A stretch of 64,000 bases of DNA from Pontibacter vulgaris (GCF_022758145.1 NZ_JAJVDH010000003.1:992001-1056000), one strand, 5' to 3'. Positions 26,780-35,979 are shown, numbered from the stretch's first letter. Program-made: numbers and translations. Notes: generated by a model from the sequence alone, not told the origin.

Positions 26780-27373
26780 GTGTCTTCTGTATTTTATACT
26801 TACCTGCAGCTGGGCTTTAATCATATATTTGATTTCAAGGCCTACGACCACATGCTGTTTTTACTTGCCCTGAGCGCTATTTACACTTTAGGCGACTGGC
26901 GAAAAGTGCTGGCATTGGTTACAAGTTTTACCATTGGGCACTCTATTACGCTGGCGCTTTCCACGTTCAACATCATCAGATTTGATACTGCCCTGATAGA
27001 GTTCCTGATACCGGTAACTATACTTATTACTTGTGTTACCAACTTTTTTAAACTGAAAGGCGCAGCCTCTAAGCAGCATGTCATCTGGTCGTTGCATAAC
27101 CTGATGGCTATTGCATTCGGGCTTATACATGGCATGGGGTTTTCGAATTACCTGAAGTCGTTGCTGGGCCGCAACAGCGATACCTGGCTGCAGTTACTAT
27201 CTTTTAATGTAGGAATAGAGCTGGGCCAACTGCTGATAGTAAGTATACTCCTGATCATCGGATTCCTGATCATCAACGGGCTTAATGCAAAAAAACGCGA
27301 CTGGATTATGGTACTTTCGAGTGCTGCTGCCGGCATTGCCTTGATTTTGATCATGGAAACTAATATCTTTTAG
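26780..27373 (+). CDS. HupE/UreJ-family membrane protein
   Basis: A 197-residue membrane protein with about six or seven spans. FNHIFDFKAYDHMLFLLALSAIY, FTIGHSITLALS and AFGLIHGMGFSNYL show the conserved His/Asp pattern of the HupE/UreJ family, which is linked to nickel or cobalt uptake in hydrogenase and urease loci. No hydrogenase or urease gene is in the window, so the metal role is only family-level. The start is GTG at 26780; the next in-frame ATG (codon 25) would remove the conserved first helix. The start abuts two tandem TATACTT heptamers, leaving almost no room for a leader. Confidence 0.85.
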   Translation: MSSVFYTYLQLGFNHIFDFKAYDHMLFLLALSAIYTLGDWRKVLALVTSFTIGHSITLALSTFNIIRFDTALIEFLIPVTILITCVTNFFKLKGAASKQHVIWSLHNLMAIAFGLIHGMGFSNYLKSLLGRNSDTWLQLLSFNVGIELGQLLIVSILLIIGFLIINGLNAKKRDWIMVLSSAAAGIALILIMETNIF

Positions 27374-27423
27374 CGTTCAAACACCGACACCTTACACAAA
27401 CTAAACTAAATCACAATCCACTA

Positions 27424-29757
27424 ATGAAAAACCTTCTCACCGGGTTAGCATTTTTCGGTCTGCTTGCAGGCCCGATGGTAGCCCTGGCACAGGATACCAA
27501 GTTCGGGCAACTGGGCCAGGAATTGCCAACGCCAAATACTTACCGCACAGCATCGGGTGCACCCGGCCACCAGTACTGGCAGCAACGCGCTGATTATGTT
27601 ATTAAAGCAGAGCTGAACGACGACAAACAGTCTATTACAGGTTCTGAAACGATTACTTATACCAACAACTCACCGGATGTACTTACTTACCTGTGGGTGC
27701 AGCTGGACCAGAACATTTTCGAGCCGAAGTCGATGGCCAACATGACACGCACTGCCTCCCTGGACCAGCGCATGTCGTTTACAGCTGTGGAGTACCTGAC
27801 GCGTGAAGAATTTGACGGTGGCTTTAAAATTAAAACAGTAAAAGACCGCAACGGCAAAGCGCTGAAGTATACCATCAACAACACTATGATGCGCATAGAC
27901 CTGCCTTCGGACCTGAAACCGAAGCAGAGTTTTACCTTCAGCATCGACTGGAACCATAACATCAACAACCAGAAAACACTGGGCGGGCGCTCAGGTTACG
28001 AGTTCTTTCCGGAAGATGGCAACTACCTGTACGAGATGGCGCAGTGGTTCCCGCGTATGGCTGTGTATGATGATGTAAATGGCTGGCAGCACAAGCAGTT
28101 TTTGGGAGCAGGCGAGTTTGCTTTGCCTTTCGGCGATTATAAAGTAAGCCTTACCGTACCTGCCGACCACGTAGTTGGTGCAACCGGCGAGCTGCAGAAT
28201 CCAAACCAGGTGCTTACTTCGACGCAACAGAAACGCTGGAACGAGGCTTCTAAAGCTAACAAACCTGTAGTTATAGTGTCGCAGGACGATGCCACCAAAG
28301 CAGAAAAGAACAAAGCGAAAGATAAGAAAACCTGGGTATTTGCTGCGAAAAACGTGCGCGACTTTGCCTGGGCCAGCTCTCGTAAGTTTATCTGGGATGC
28401 CATGAATGTGAAGGTGGGTGGCAAAAACGTAATGGCCATGTCGTATTACCCGAAAGAGGCAAACCCGCTGTGGGGCAAGTACTCTACCGAGGCAGTAGGC
28501 CATACGTTACGTGTATACTCTAAGCATACTATAGATTACCCTTACCCGATCGCAATTTCGGTACATGGCCCGGTAGGTGGCATGGAGTACCCGATGATTT
28601 CCTTTAATGGTTACCGCCCCGAAACTGATGGTACCTACTCAGACCGTACCAAATATGGCTTGATATCTGTAATTATACACGAAGTAGGCCATAACTTCTT
28701 CCCGATGATCATTAACTCAGATGAGCGCCAGTGGACGTGGATGGACGAAGGCCTGAACACGTTTATGCAATATCTTGCCGAGCAGGAATGGGAGCGTGAT
28801 TATCCGTCTGGCCGCGGTGAGCCTAGCAAAATTGTAAGCTACATGAAGGGCGCTAAAAATACACAGGTGCCAATCATGACAAACTCCGAATCTGTACTTC
28901 AGTTTGGCAACAATGCGTATGGCAAGCCTGCCACTGCCCTTAACATCCTGCGCGAAACTGTAATGGGCCGCGAGTTATTTGACTATGCCTTTAAAGAGTA
29001 TGCAAACCGTTGGGCTTTTAAACACCCGATGCCTGCTGATTTCTTCCGTACCATGGAAGATGCATCCGGCGTAGACCTTGACTGGTTCTGGAGAGGCTGG
29101 TTCTATACTACCGACCACACTGATATTTCAATGGATGATGTGAAATGGTATACAGTGGATTCGAGCAACCCGGACATCGAAAATGCCAAACGCCGCGAAG
29201 CCCTGAACAAAGAGCCTAAAACATTATCGAAGCAGCGCAACCTGCAAAGTATAACTAAAACGCTGGTAGAGCAGAAACCCGAGTTGAAGGACTTCTACAA
29301 CAACTACGACCCGCTGGCTACAACTGATGCCGACAGAGCAAAGTATAAAACATACTATAACACGCTTTCAAAAGATCAGAAAAAAGCCCTTGATTCCGGC
29401 CTGAACTTCTATGAAGTTGGTTTCAGTAACCTGGGTGGCCTGGTAATGCCGATAATTGTAAGAATGGAGTTTGAAGATGGCACGGACGAGATCGTGAACA
29501 TTCCGGCCGAGATCTGGCGCTATAATAACGAGCAGATAACAAAAGTATTTGTAACCGAAAAGCCTGTAGTAAGCTTCACCCTGGACCCGTTCCTGCAAAC
29601 AGCTGACACCGACCTTTCGAACAACGCTTTCCCTCGCCGCCTGGCTCCATCGCGCTTCGAGCTGTTCAAACAAAACAACCGCGAACAGCAAAATCCCATG
29701 CAGCGTCAGCGCGATACCACAAGCAACAACCCTAACACAACCAACTCGGGCAACTAA
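27424..29757 (+). CDS. Exported M1-family aminopeptidase
   Basis: A 777-residue zinc metallopeptidase. The signal peptide (MKNLLTGLAFFGLLAGPMVA, cleavage near ALAQ) indicates export. The N-terminal beta domain carries the M1 pattern (DYVIKAELNDDKQSITGSETITYTN). GGMEYPMI corresponds to the GxMEN exopeptidase motif, HEVGH (419-423) binds zinc, and the third ligand lies in WMDEGLNTFMQYL. The C-terminus is Gln/Asn-rich and disordered, with no T9SS signal, so a periplasmic location is likely. It lies 50 bp after the HupE-like gene on the same strand and ends at a strong bidirectional terminator. Confidence 0.92.
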   Translation: MKNLLTGLAFFGLLAGPMVALAQDTKFGQLGQELPTPNTYRTASGAPGHQYWQQRADYVIKAELNDDKQSITGSETITYTNNSPDVLTYLWVQLDQNIFEPKSMANMTRTASLDQRMSFTAVEYLTREEFDGGFKIKTVKDRNGKALKYTINNTMMRIDLPSDLKPKQSFTFSIDWNHNINNQKTLGGRSGYEFFPEDGNYLYEMAQWFPRMAVYDDVNGWQHKQFLGAGEFALPFGDYKVSLTVPADHVVGATGELQNPNQVLTSTQQKRWNEASKANKPVVIVSQDDATKAEKNKAKDKKTWVFAAKNVRDFAWASSRKFIWDAMNVKVGGKNVMAMSYYPKEANPLWGKYSTEAVGHTLRVYSKHTIDYPYPIAISVHGPVGGMEYPMISFNGYRPETDGTYSDRTKYGLISVIIHEVGHNFFPMIINSDERQWTWMDEGLNTFMQYLAEQEWERDYPSGRGEPSKIVSYMKGAKNTQVPIMTNSESVLQFGNNAYGKPATALNILRETVMGRELFDYAFKEYANRWAFKHPMPADFFRTMEDASGVDLDWFWRGWFYTTDHTDISMDDVKWYTVDSSNPDIENAKRREALNKEPKTLSKQRNLQSITKTLVEQKPELKDFYNNYDPLATTDADRAKYKTYYNTLSKDQKKALDSGLNFYEVGFSNLGGLVMPIIVRMEFEDGTDEIVNIPAEIWRYNNEQITKVFVTEKPVVSFTLDPFLQTADTDLSNNAFPRRLAPSRFELFKQNNREQQNPMQRQRDTTSNNPNTTNSGN

Positions 29758-29773
29758 GCTATAGTTGGTAAAC

Positions 29774-29809
29774 AAAAAAGCCTTCGGACCAAAATCCGAA
29801 GGCTTTTTT
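29774..29809. terminator. Bidirectional terminator between M1 peptidase gene and ndh
   Basis: Perfect 15-bp arms AAAAAAGCCTTCGGA and TCCGAAGGCTTTTTT with a 6-base loop lie between two convergent genes. Confidence 0.93.
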
Positions 29810-29846
29810 TATTGTTAGCTATACTTTATAAGTATAGAATACGCTG

Positions 29847-31193
29847 TTATTCGGTTTCATACTTGTTAATGAACTGCCGTTTAACCCGGTCGCCTTTCCG
29901 GACAAATGGCCTGATAATAAGGCGCGTACCATTCTCGTAGGTAAAGAATTTGTATATCCAGTTACTGAGCACCACCAGTTTATTACGGAAACCAACCAGG
30001 TACATAATGTGCACAAACAGCCATGTTAGCCAGGCAAAGAATCCACCCAGGTGAATGTTTTTCGGCAGATCGGCCACGGCACGGTTACGGCCAATAATGG
30101 CCAGCGAGCCTTTATCAAAATATTCAAAAGGCTCTAACTTCTGGTTGGTAATCAGGCGCTTCAGGTTTTTAGCAAGCAGCTGACCTTGCTGGATGGCTGG
30201 CTGCGCTACCCCCGGGTGCCCTTTCGGCCACTTCTCCGTTTTCATGAAGGCAATATCGCCGATGGCAAAAATATCATCAAAGCCAAGCACCTGGTTAAAA
30301 GGATTTACAAGTATACGACCTCTCTCTACCGATTCGGCCGGCAAGCCATCAATTAATGCGCCCTGCACACCTGCGGCCCACACCAGTGTTTGTGCATTTA
30401 TCTGCTCCCCTCCTTTTATAGTTGCCACATAACCATCATAGGACTCTACGAGCGTATTCAGCTTAACTATAACATCAAGGTCCTGCAGGTATTTCAAGGT
30501 TTTTGCACTCGACTCCGGCGACATAGGTGGCAGCACACGGTCCATACCTTCAATCAGGTAGATCTTCATTTTGGTAAAGTCCACACCAGGGTAATCGTTT
30601 GGCAGAATGTGTTTGCGCATTTCGGCAAGGGCGCCAGCCGTTTCTACACCGGTTGGGCCGCCACCCACAATAACAAACGTAAGCAGGCTCTGGCGTAAAA
30701 CCGGATCGGCGGTCATGGTGGCTTGCTCGAAGCATTGCAACAGCTGGCTGCGCAGGTTAAGCGCATGCGGAATCTGCTTCAGCGGGAAAGCGTTTTTCTT
30801 CACCTGCTCATTGCCAAAGTAATTCGATTTTGTACCGGTTGCGATAACCAGGTAATCGTAATGGAGCTCGCCGATAATGGTAGAAACTGTTTTAGTAGCC
30901 GGGTTAACGCCCGTAACTTTTACAAGCCTGAAATGGAAGTCTTCAAACTCATCGCTGCTGAACATTTTACGAAGCGGCTCTGCAATAGAATCCGGCTCGA
31001 GGCCGGCAGTGGCAACCTGGTATAAAAGTGGCCAGAAACCATGGTAGTTCTGGCGGTCCAGCAGCACCACCTGGAAATCTTTGCATTCCAGTTTCTGAGC
31101 CAGGTTAATGCCTCCAAAACCTCCGCCAATTATAACTACTCGCGGTTTTTTTGTATCGGGTATATTAAGCGACAGCTTATCAATATCAAGCAT
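29847..31193 (-). CDS. ndh: Type II NADH:quinone oxidoreductase (NDH-2)
   Basis: Single-subunit flavoprotein that passes electrons from NADH to quinone without pumping protons. The 448-residue protein has two Rossmann dinucleotide motifs: VVIIGGGFGGINLAQKL near the N-terminus for FAD and FVIVGGGPTGVETAGAL for NADH. It also has the FAD motif DIFAIGDIAFM and AQPAIQQGQLLAKNL, a quinone-site element. The C-terminal region (GGFFAWLTWLFVHIMYLVGF) is hydrophobic and should anchor it to the inner membrane. The genome also encodes complex I 5 kb away, so the cell can enter the respiratory chain with or without energy conservation. Confidence 0.95.
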   Translation of the reverse strand: MLDIDKLSLNIPDTKKPRVVIIGGGFGGINLAQKLECKDFQVVLLDRQNYHGFWPLLYQVATAGLEPDSIAEPLRKMFSSDEFEDFHFRLVKVTGVNPATKTVSTIIGELHYDYLVIATGTKSNYFGNEQVKKNAFPLKQIPHALNLRSQLLQCFEQATMTADPVLRQSLLTFVIVGGGPTGVETAGALAEMRKHILPNDYPGVDFTKMKIYLIEGMDRVLPPMSPESSAKTLKYLQDLDVIVKLNTLVESYDGYVATIKGGEQINAQTLVWAAGVQGALIDGLPAESVERGRILVNPFNQVLGFDDIFAIGDIAFMKTEKWPKGHPGVAQPAIQQGQLLAKNLKRLITNQKLEPFEYFDKGSLAIIGRNRAVADLPKNIHLGGFFAWLTWLFVHIMYLVGFRNKLVVLSNWIYKFFTYENGTRLIIRPFVRKGDRVKRQFINKYETE

Positions 31194-31363
31194 AAGTACA
31201 TCTGTTTAGAGCTTTTGCAGCCGGCAGAAAAAACGTATTTGTTTTGCCTCAGGCTACTATAGCAGTATACGCATATATTTCTCATGCCGAATAACGCAGC
31301 TGTGCTTAGTTGGTTTCTTTTATGTTGCTTATGGCTTCTCAGTGGCTGAAATGCCTGCAAGCG

Positions 31364-31389
31364 TATACTTATACTTATACTTATACTTT
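31364..31389. repeat. Tandem array of the TATACTT motif
   Basis: Four hexamer units (TATACT)4 followed by TT give four overlapping TATACTT heptamers in 26 bases between ndh and the next gene. Confidence 0.9.
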
Positions 31390-31412
31390 AGAAAACTTTG
31401 CCTGAAGTATAA

Positions 31413-31455
31413 AACATCAAAAGCCCGGCACAATCAGAGCCGGGCTTTTGATGTT
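31413..31455 (-). terminator. Terminator of the carboxypeptidase-regulatory-domain gene
   Basis: Perfect 17-bp arms AACATCAAAAGCCCGGC and GCCGGGCTTTTGATGTT with a 9-base loop lie 22 bases after the stop on the minus strand. Confidence 0.85.
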
Positions 31456-31476
31456 GTAAAGTATAAAGTGCTGTAT

Positions 31477-32157
31477 TTACTTCTTTTTGAAATCGCCGTT
31501 CTTTATCATGTTGATTAATGCAGGAATGGCAAACGGACTGATGGTCGGGAACATCTTGGTTTGCTCTATGCGCTGCACATTTTGTTTGTTCCATACCTTA
31601 AAGTTGGCGCCGCCATCCATGGGGGTAGTTCTGAAAAGCTCCTCCAGCAGGGCCGGGTCCAGGTTGCGGTTGGCTACAGCACGGCCCTCGTCGGGTAGTT
31701 TCACATTTAGCAAAGCCTGTTTAAAATCGCGCTCGGTTGGCCACGGAAAAACTGCCACCTCCGGTAGTTCTATCGCTTCTTCCTGCATTTGCATGATGAT
31801 GGAGTACCCGTTACTCTTATAGTTTTTAGGGATGATAAGGTATTGCTTTTTGTAGCCCAGGGCGCTAAACACTACGCTATCGCCGGCAAGCACGGGCAGC
31901 GAGAAAAAACCGTACTGGTTTGTTTGTATGCCTCTTGTAGTATTAGGCACATATACACTCACGCCGCTAACGCCGTACAGGCTGTCACCGAAGGTAACAA
32001 AGCCCGATAGCTGCACCACCCGCTGATGCCCCTGCGCAAGTGCTTTTCCAGGTGTACCTGCAAGTATAAACGCCAGCAACAGAACCGGCAGCAATAACCA
32101 TTTGTAATTTTTTGAGGGCAAAGTATGGCGTGGCAATAGTAGCTTCATGTAGTACAA
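31477..32157 (-). CDS. Exported protein with carboxypeptidase-D regulatory-like domain
   Basis: A 226-residue exported protein. The signal segment (KWLLLPVLLLAFILAGTPGKALAQG) precedes a domain of about 80 residues with the beta-sandwich pattern seen at the N-terminus of TonB-dependent receptors (QLSGFVTFGDSLYGVSGVSVYVPNTTRGIQTNQYGFFSLPVLAGDSVVFSALGYKKQ). The rest (TERDFKQALLNVKLPDEG, PFAIPALINMIKNGD) lacks a barrel, so it is not a receptor; it resembles small Bacteroidota proteins of unknown role. The start may be the fourth codon (32148). It is divergent from the ArsR-family gene, so the regulator might control it. Confidence 0.78.
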   Translation of the reverse strand: MYYMKLLLPRHTLPSKNYKWLLLPVLLLAFILAGTPGKALAQGHQRVVQLSGFVTFGDSLYGVSGVSVYVPNTTRGIQTNQYGFFSLPVLAGDSVVFSALGYKKQYLIIPKNYKSNGYSIIMQMQEEAIELPEVAVFPWPTERDFKQALLNVKLPDEGRAVANRNLDPALLEELFRTTPMDGGANFKVWNKQNVQRIEQTKMFPTISPFAIPALINMIKNGDFKKK

Positions 32158-32194
32158 TTATACTGGTTATTATTTTATTATAGCAGCTTTTGCC

Positions 32195-32202
32195 TAATTT
32201 TG
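32195..32202 (+). promoter_or_regulatory. -7 promoter box of the ArsR-family gene
   Basis: TAATTTTG matches TAnnTTTG and lies 20 bases before the ATG at 32223. The -33 element is weak. Confidence 0.45.
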
Positions 32203-32222
32203 TTTATGTTGGTACTGCATCT

Positions 32223-32609
32223 ATGAGGCTCAAACACTTTAGTCTTTCTTTTGGCGAACAGGTTTTTAAGGCACTGGCCGACGAATCCCGTATCCGTATA
32301 CTTAACCTGATTCTGCGCAACAAAGAAATGTGCATTTCGGACCTTGAGCAGGTGCTGGATTTTACTCAGACCAAGACCTCGCGCCACCTGGCTTACCTAC
32401 GTGCCGCCGGCCTGGTAGCTCCACGCAAACTCGACCAATGGGTATACTATTCGCTAAAAGACGAAGCAGCCGACCTTGTAAACCAGATATTCGGTTACCT
32501 GGAGCGCGACAACGTATTGCTAAAAGACCAGGAAGTATACCAGATATTGTTTTCTAACCGCGAACTGGCAGCTAACAGATTGCATACCCGCCGCTGGACT
32601 ACACCCTGA
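32223..32609 (+). CDS. ArsR-family winged-helix transcriptional regulator
   Basis: A 128-residue DNA-binding protein. ATG 32223 is chosen over a TTG 11 codons upstream because it begins a normal ArsR core (FGEQVFKALADESRIRILNLIL) and because a promoter box occupies the upstream stretch. The recognition helix is in DLEQVLDFTQTKTSRHLAYLRAAGLVAPRKLDQWVYYSL. The metal-binding ELCVCD motif of metal-sensing ArsR proteins is replaced by EMCISDLEQ, which keeps only one Cys, so classical metal sensing is doubtful. Possible targets are the divergent exported-protein gene and itself. Confidence 0.88.
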   Translation: MRLKHFSLSFGEQVFKALADESRIRILNLILRNKEMCISDLEQVLDFTQTKTSRHLAYLRAAGLVAPRKLDQWVYYSLKDEAADLVNQIFGYLERDNVLLKDQEVYQILFSNRELAANRLHTRRWTTP

Positions 32610-32759
32610 CTACAACCTCAACTGCTGCTTATTAACTTACATTAAACCAAAATATTGCACAAACATATTATTATACTTCAATCGAAATAACCCTGCACAT
32701 GCAATTTTAAAACAACTGACGCTGTTTCAGGTTTAGCAATACAGCGCAAACTATCATAC

Positions 32760-33461
32760 ATGAAAACATACACACACATACTTTTTGACCTTGACCATAC
32801 GCTTTGGGATTTTGAAAAAAACTCTGAAGAGACACTTTATACTTTATATGAGCAGTTTGGCCTGGCCAGCTACAATAAATTTGACTGCGATTCTTTTTAC
32901 CGCAAGTATAAATTTGTAAACAACCTGCTCTGGGACCTGTACAACAAAGGCAAAATAGACCAGCAGGAGCTGCGCGAAAGTCGCTTTGTTAAAACCCTGA
33001 CCGGGCTTGGCCTGGAACCCCACGAAGTGCCGGCCGGAATTTCAGAAGCCTATACCGATATCTGCCCTACCAAAACGGCCGTATTCCCGCATACTTACGA
33101 CCTGCTTACTTACCTGCAACCAAAGTATGGTCTGCACATTATTACCAATGGGTTTAAGGATATTCAGTATATTAAAATGAGTGCTTCTAACCTGCATGGG
33201 TATTTCGGGGAGGTAGTTACATCGGAGTGTTGCGGCCATAAAAAACCGGACAAGCGCATTTTTGAACACGCGCTGGAGCGCATCAACGTAAACCCGGCAG
33301 AATGCCTGATGATAGGCGACAACCTGGAATGCGATGTTGAAGGAGCCCGTGCAGCCGGCATAGACCAGGTATTCTTTAACCCGGAGAAAACAAAAACAAA
33401 GCTGCGCCCTAAACCAACCTATGAAATAAACTGCCTGAGCGAGCTTTACGAAATTCTATAA
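32760..33461 (+). CDS. yjjG: HAD-family nucleotidase, YjjG type
   Basis: A 233-residue HAD hydrolase. Motif I is FDLDHTLWDF (nucleophile Asp in DLDHT), motif II is the Thr of HIITNGF, motif III is the Lys in HKKPDKRIFEHAL, and motif IV is MIGDNLECDVEGA. The helical cap (residues about 20-95) and the close match to YjjG-type pyrimidine 5'-nucleotidases suggest removal of phosphate from non-canonical pyrimidine nucleotides. The HAD family is certain, the exact substrate inferred. The gene stands alone and ends at a strong terminator. Confidence 0.9.
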   Translation: MKTYTHILFDLDHTLWDFEKNSEETLYTLYEQFGLASYNKFDCDSFYRKYKFVNNLLWDLYNKGKIDQQELRESRFVKTLTGLGLEPHEVPAGISEAYTDICPTKTAVFPHTYDLLTYLQPKYGLHIITNGFKDIQYIKMSASNLHGYFGEVVTSECCGHKKPDKRIFEHALERINVNPAECLMIGDNLECDVEGARAAGIDQVFFNPEKTKTKLRPKPTYEINCLSELYEIL

Positions 33462-33483
33462 ACTGCTTAGGTATGGCGAAAAC

Positions 33484-33520
33484 AAAAATCCCCCGGCAAC
33501 TGAGCTGCCGGGGGATTTTT
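33484..33520. terminator. Bidirectional terminator after the HAD gene
   Basis: The arms AAAAATCCCCCGGCA and TGCCGGGGGATTTTT with a 7-base loop lie between convergent genes. Confidence 0.92.
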
Positions 33521-33555
33521 ATAAGTATAAACCTGGTTGAGTTTATACTTTATAC

Positions 33556-33987
33556 TTAGTCTTTTACGTCCCCTTTAGTTTCAAGAGCTCTCAGCTCGCC
33601 CTGCAGCAGCTTTATTTTGGCTTTATCATCAGCACCAAGCTGTTTTTCGAGGGCATTTTTTCTGGCATCCAGCTTATTTATTACGGCGTGTACTTTATTC
33701 CAGTCCTTGTCTGTCCAGGTGTTTTGTTGGGCACGTGCATTCTCCAGTAAGGTAATGTAAGCCTGGCGCAGGTTAAGAGCCGAAATCGTATTTACTTCAG
33801 CATAAGTACCCAGCAGATTTTGCTCCCACTGCTTTATACTTGTTGTATCCTGCTGCATCACACCTACGTTCGTTTTCACAGTTGTTTTAGATTTCACTGT
33901 AGCCTGGGCACTTGCCTCCGTAGTCAGGAAGGCACCAAAAGCCATCACTAACGCCGCTTTACCAATCATTTTATGCATCTTTTTCAT
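33556..33987 (-). CDS. Small exported helical protein, function unknown
   Basis: Not recognised. The 143-residue protein has a signal peptide (MKKMHKMIGKAALVMAFGAF, cleavage near ASAQ; Met4 is an alternative start). The mature part of about 115 residues has a heptad-like, charged helical pattern (WEQNLLGTYAEVNTISALNLRQAYITLLENARAQQ and LDARKNALEKQLGADDKAKIKLLQGELRALE), consistent with a periplasmic helical bundle or coiled coil. Its stop overlaps a tandem pair of TATACTT heptamers (33544-33557). Confidence 0.72.
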   Translation of the reverse strand: MKKMHKMIGKAALVMAFGAFLTTEASAQATVKSKTTVKTNVGVMQQDTTSIKQWEQNLLGTYAEVNTISALNLRQAYITLLENARAQQNTWTDKDWNKVHAVINKLDARKNALEKQLGADDKAKIKLLQGELRALETKGDVKD

Positions 33988-34200
33988 AGCTTTCAGATTT
34001 AAGGTTTTACATTCAAACCACCGTATTTACGGCAGGCAGTGTAAAAAGATTATAATCCATGAGCTTCAGAAATATTCAATAAAGCTGATTTTAAAAGTAT
34101 AAACACTTCTTAAAGCAAAGTGTAAACAAGTATAATTGCCTGAAACGGATGCAATTTAAAACCAGGGTTTGATCTGTGGCCTTGCACAGTTTTTTTGGCA

Positions 34201-34247
34201 AATGCCGGCTTATAGTTTGGCCTTCGGGCTTTAAAGCCAGGGGCATT
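34201..34247. repeat. Imperfect palindrome upstream of the pruA promoter
   Basis: The outer arms AATGCC/GGCATT and inner arms GGCTT/AAGCC enclose a perfect GGCTTTAAAGCC palindrome. The site is about 25 bases upstream of the -7 box, so an operator is possible. Confidence 0.4.
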
Positions 34248-34269
34248 AAACTTTTTAAAGAAATAGCTT

Positions 34270-34277
34270 TACCTTTG
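34270..34277 (+). promoter_or_regulatory. -7 promoter box of pruA
   Basis: TACCTTTG matches TAnnTTTG and lies 67 bases before the ATG. No clear -33 TTG is seen. Confidence 0.45.
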
Positions 34278-34344
34278 CAATAAGGCCACTGCTCAGGCAG
34301 TTTGCTTAACCATAAGTATATCTTAAATCTGTAACTATAAACGA

Positions 34345-35979
34345 ATGGCAACCGGATTTTTTAAAGTACCAACCCCGATAAACGAACCTGTAAAGTCTTA
34401 TGCCCCGGGCTCGCCGGAGCGCGAAGAACTGCAGCGTACTTATAAAGAACTGAAGTCGAAAGAGATTGATGTACCGATGTACATTGGCGGCGACAAAGTA
34501 TTTACTGACAGCAAAAAGCCAATGCTGCAGCCACACGACCACCAGCACATCCTGGGCCATTTCAGCGAAGGCGATGCGACACACGTGGAACAAGCTATAA
34601 ACGCAGCTCTTGCCGCGCGCGAAATGTGGGCGAACATGGGCTGGGAGCACCGTGCAAGCATTTTCTTGAAAGCTGCTGAGTTACTGGCTGGCCCTTGGAG
34701 AGCACGATTGAATGCTGCAACTATGCTGGGGCAATCTAAAAACGCTTTTCAGGCTGAGATCGATTCTGCGTGTGAGCTAATTGACTTCCTGCGCTTTAAT
34801 GTGCAGTACATGACCGAAATTTACCAGATGCAGCCTGAATCTTCTCCAGGAATCTGGAACCGTATGGAGCACCGCCCACTGGAAGGTTTCGTGTTTGCCT
34901 TAACCCCTTTCAACTTTACAGCCATTGCCGGTAACCTGCCATCTTCTGTAGCCATGATGGGTAACGTAGTGGTTTGGAAGCCTGCCAACACACAGATCTA
35001 TGCAGCCCAAATGATCATGGAGATTTTCCGTGAAGCTGGTTTACCGGATGGCGTTATTAACTTGGTGTATGTAGATGGCCCTACAGCTGGTGATGTTATT
35101 TTCAATCATTCAGATTTTGCCGGTATTCACTTTACAGGCAGCACAGGCGTATTCCAGAACATTTGGAAAACGATAGGAAACAACATCCATAAGTATAAAA
35201 CTTACCCACGCATTGTAGGTGAGACTGGCGGTAAAGACTTTATACTTGCCCATAGCTCTGCACATGCCAAAGCGCTGGCTACAGGTATAGTTCGTGGTGC
35301 ATTCGAGTACCAGGGCCAGAAATGTTCTGCTGCTTCGCGTGCTTATGTGCCTAGCAACCTGTGGGATGAAGTAAAAGGCTATATCCTGGAAGATGTAAAG
35401 TCATTCAAGATGGGGGCTCCGGAAGATTTCACTAATTATATCAATGCTGTTATCGACGAGAAGTCTTTTGACAAGATCGCCAAGTACATCGACAATGCGA
35501 AGAATAGCAACGAAGTAGAGATCATTGCAGGTGGCGGTTACGACAAATCGAAAGGTTATTTCATAGAGCCAACCGTATTGCTGGCGCACAACCCGCAGTA
35601 TATAACCATGTGTGAGGAGATCTTCGGGCCTGTTATCACGATCTATGTGTACAACGAGAACAATTTCGAAGAAACGCTTGAGCTGGTAAACTCAACTTCG
35701 CCGTATGCGCTTACTGGTGCCATCTTTGGCCAGGACCGTTATGCCGTTGAGCTTGCTACTAAAAAATTAGATCAGGCTGCCGGTAACTTCTACATCAACG
35801 ATAAGCCGACAGGAGCCGTGGTTGGTCAGCAGCCGTTTGGTGGTGCGCGTGCTTCGGGTACTAACGACAAGGCCGGCTCTATGCTGAACCTGTTGCGTTG
35901 GGTATCTGCGCGTTCTATTAAAGAAACATTTGTGCCGCCGGTAGATTACCGTTACCCTTTCTTAGGCGAGAATAAATAA
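34345..35979 (+). CDS. pruA: L-glutamate gamma-semialdehyde dehydrogenase (P5C dehydrogenase)
   Basis: Second step of proline breakdown: oxidises glutamate-semialdehyde (from pyrroline-5-carboxylate) to glutamate with NAD. The 544-residue single-domain protein matches the stand-alone, mitochondrial-type P5CDH. The catalytic Cys lies in YQGQKCSAASR, the general-base Glu in VGETGGKD, the NAD-binding stretch in FTGSTGVFQNIWKTIG, and the substrate region in ALTPFNFTAIAGNLP. There is no fused proline dehydrogenase and no putA/prodh gene in the window. It precedes the complex I operon by 209 bp with a weak terminator between, so it is probably a separate unit. Confidence 0.96.
   Translation: MATGFFKVPTPINEPVKSYAPGSPEREELQRTYKELKSKEIDVPMYIGGDKVFTDSKKPMLQPHDHQHILGHFSEGDATHVEQAINAALAAREMWANMGWEHRASIFLKAAELLAGPWRARLNAATMLGQSKNAFQAEIDSACELIDFLRFNVQYMTEIYQMQPESSPGIWNRMEHRPLEGFVFALTPFNFTAIAGNLPSSVAMMGNVVVWKPANTQIYAAQMIMEIFREAGLPDGVINLVYVDGPTAGDVIFNHSDFAGIHFTGSTGVFQNIWKTIGNNIHKYKTYPRIVGETGGKDFILAHSSAHAKALATGIVRGAFEYQGQKCSAASRAYVPSNLWDEVKGYILEDVKSFKMGAPEDFTNYINAVIDEKSFDKIAKYIDNAKNSNEVEIIAGGGYDKSKGYFIEPTVLLAHNPQYITMCEEIFGPVITIYVYNENNFEETLELVNSTSPYALTGAIFGQDRYAVELATKKLDQAAGNFYINDKPTGAVVGQQPFGGARASGTNDKAGSMLNLLRWVSARSIKETFVPPVDYRYPFLGENK

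Larger units (their letters stand above)
33988..34344. other. Gene-free interval upstream of pruA
   Basis: A 357-bp interval. It has an imperfect hairpin at 34201-34247, whose centre is a perfect 12-bp palindrome GGCTTTAAAGCC (34227-34238), and the pruA -7 box at 34270. No gene-like frame is seen. Confidence 0.5.
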
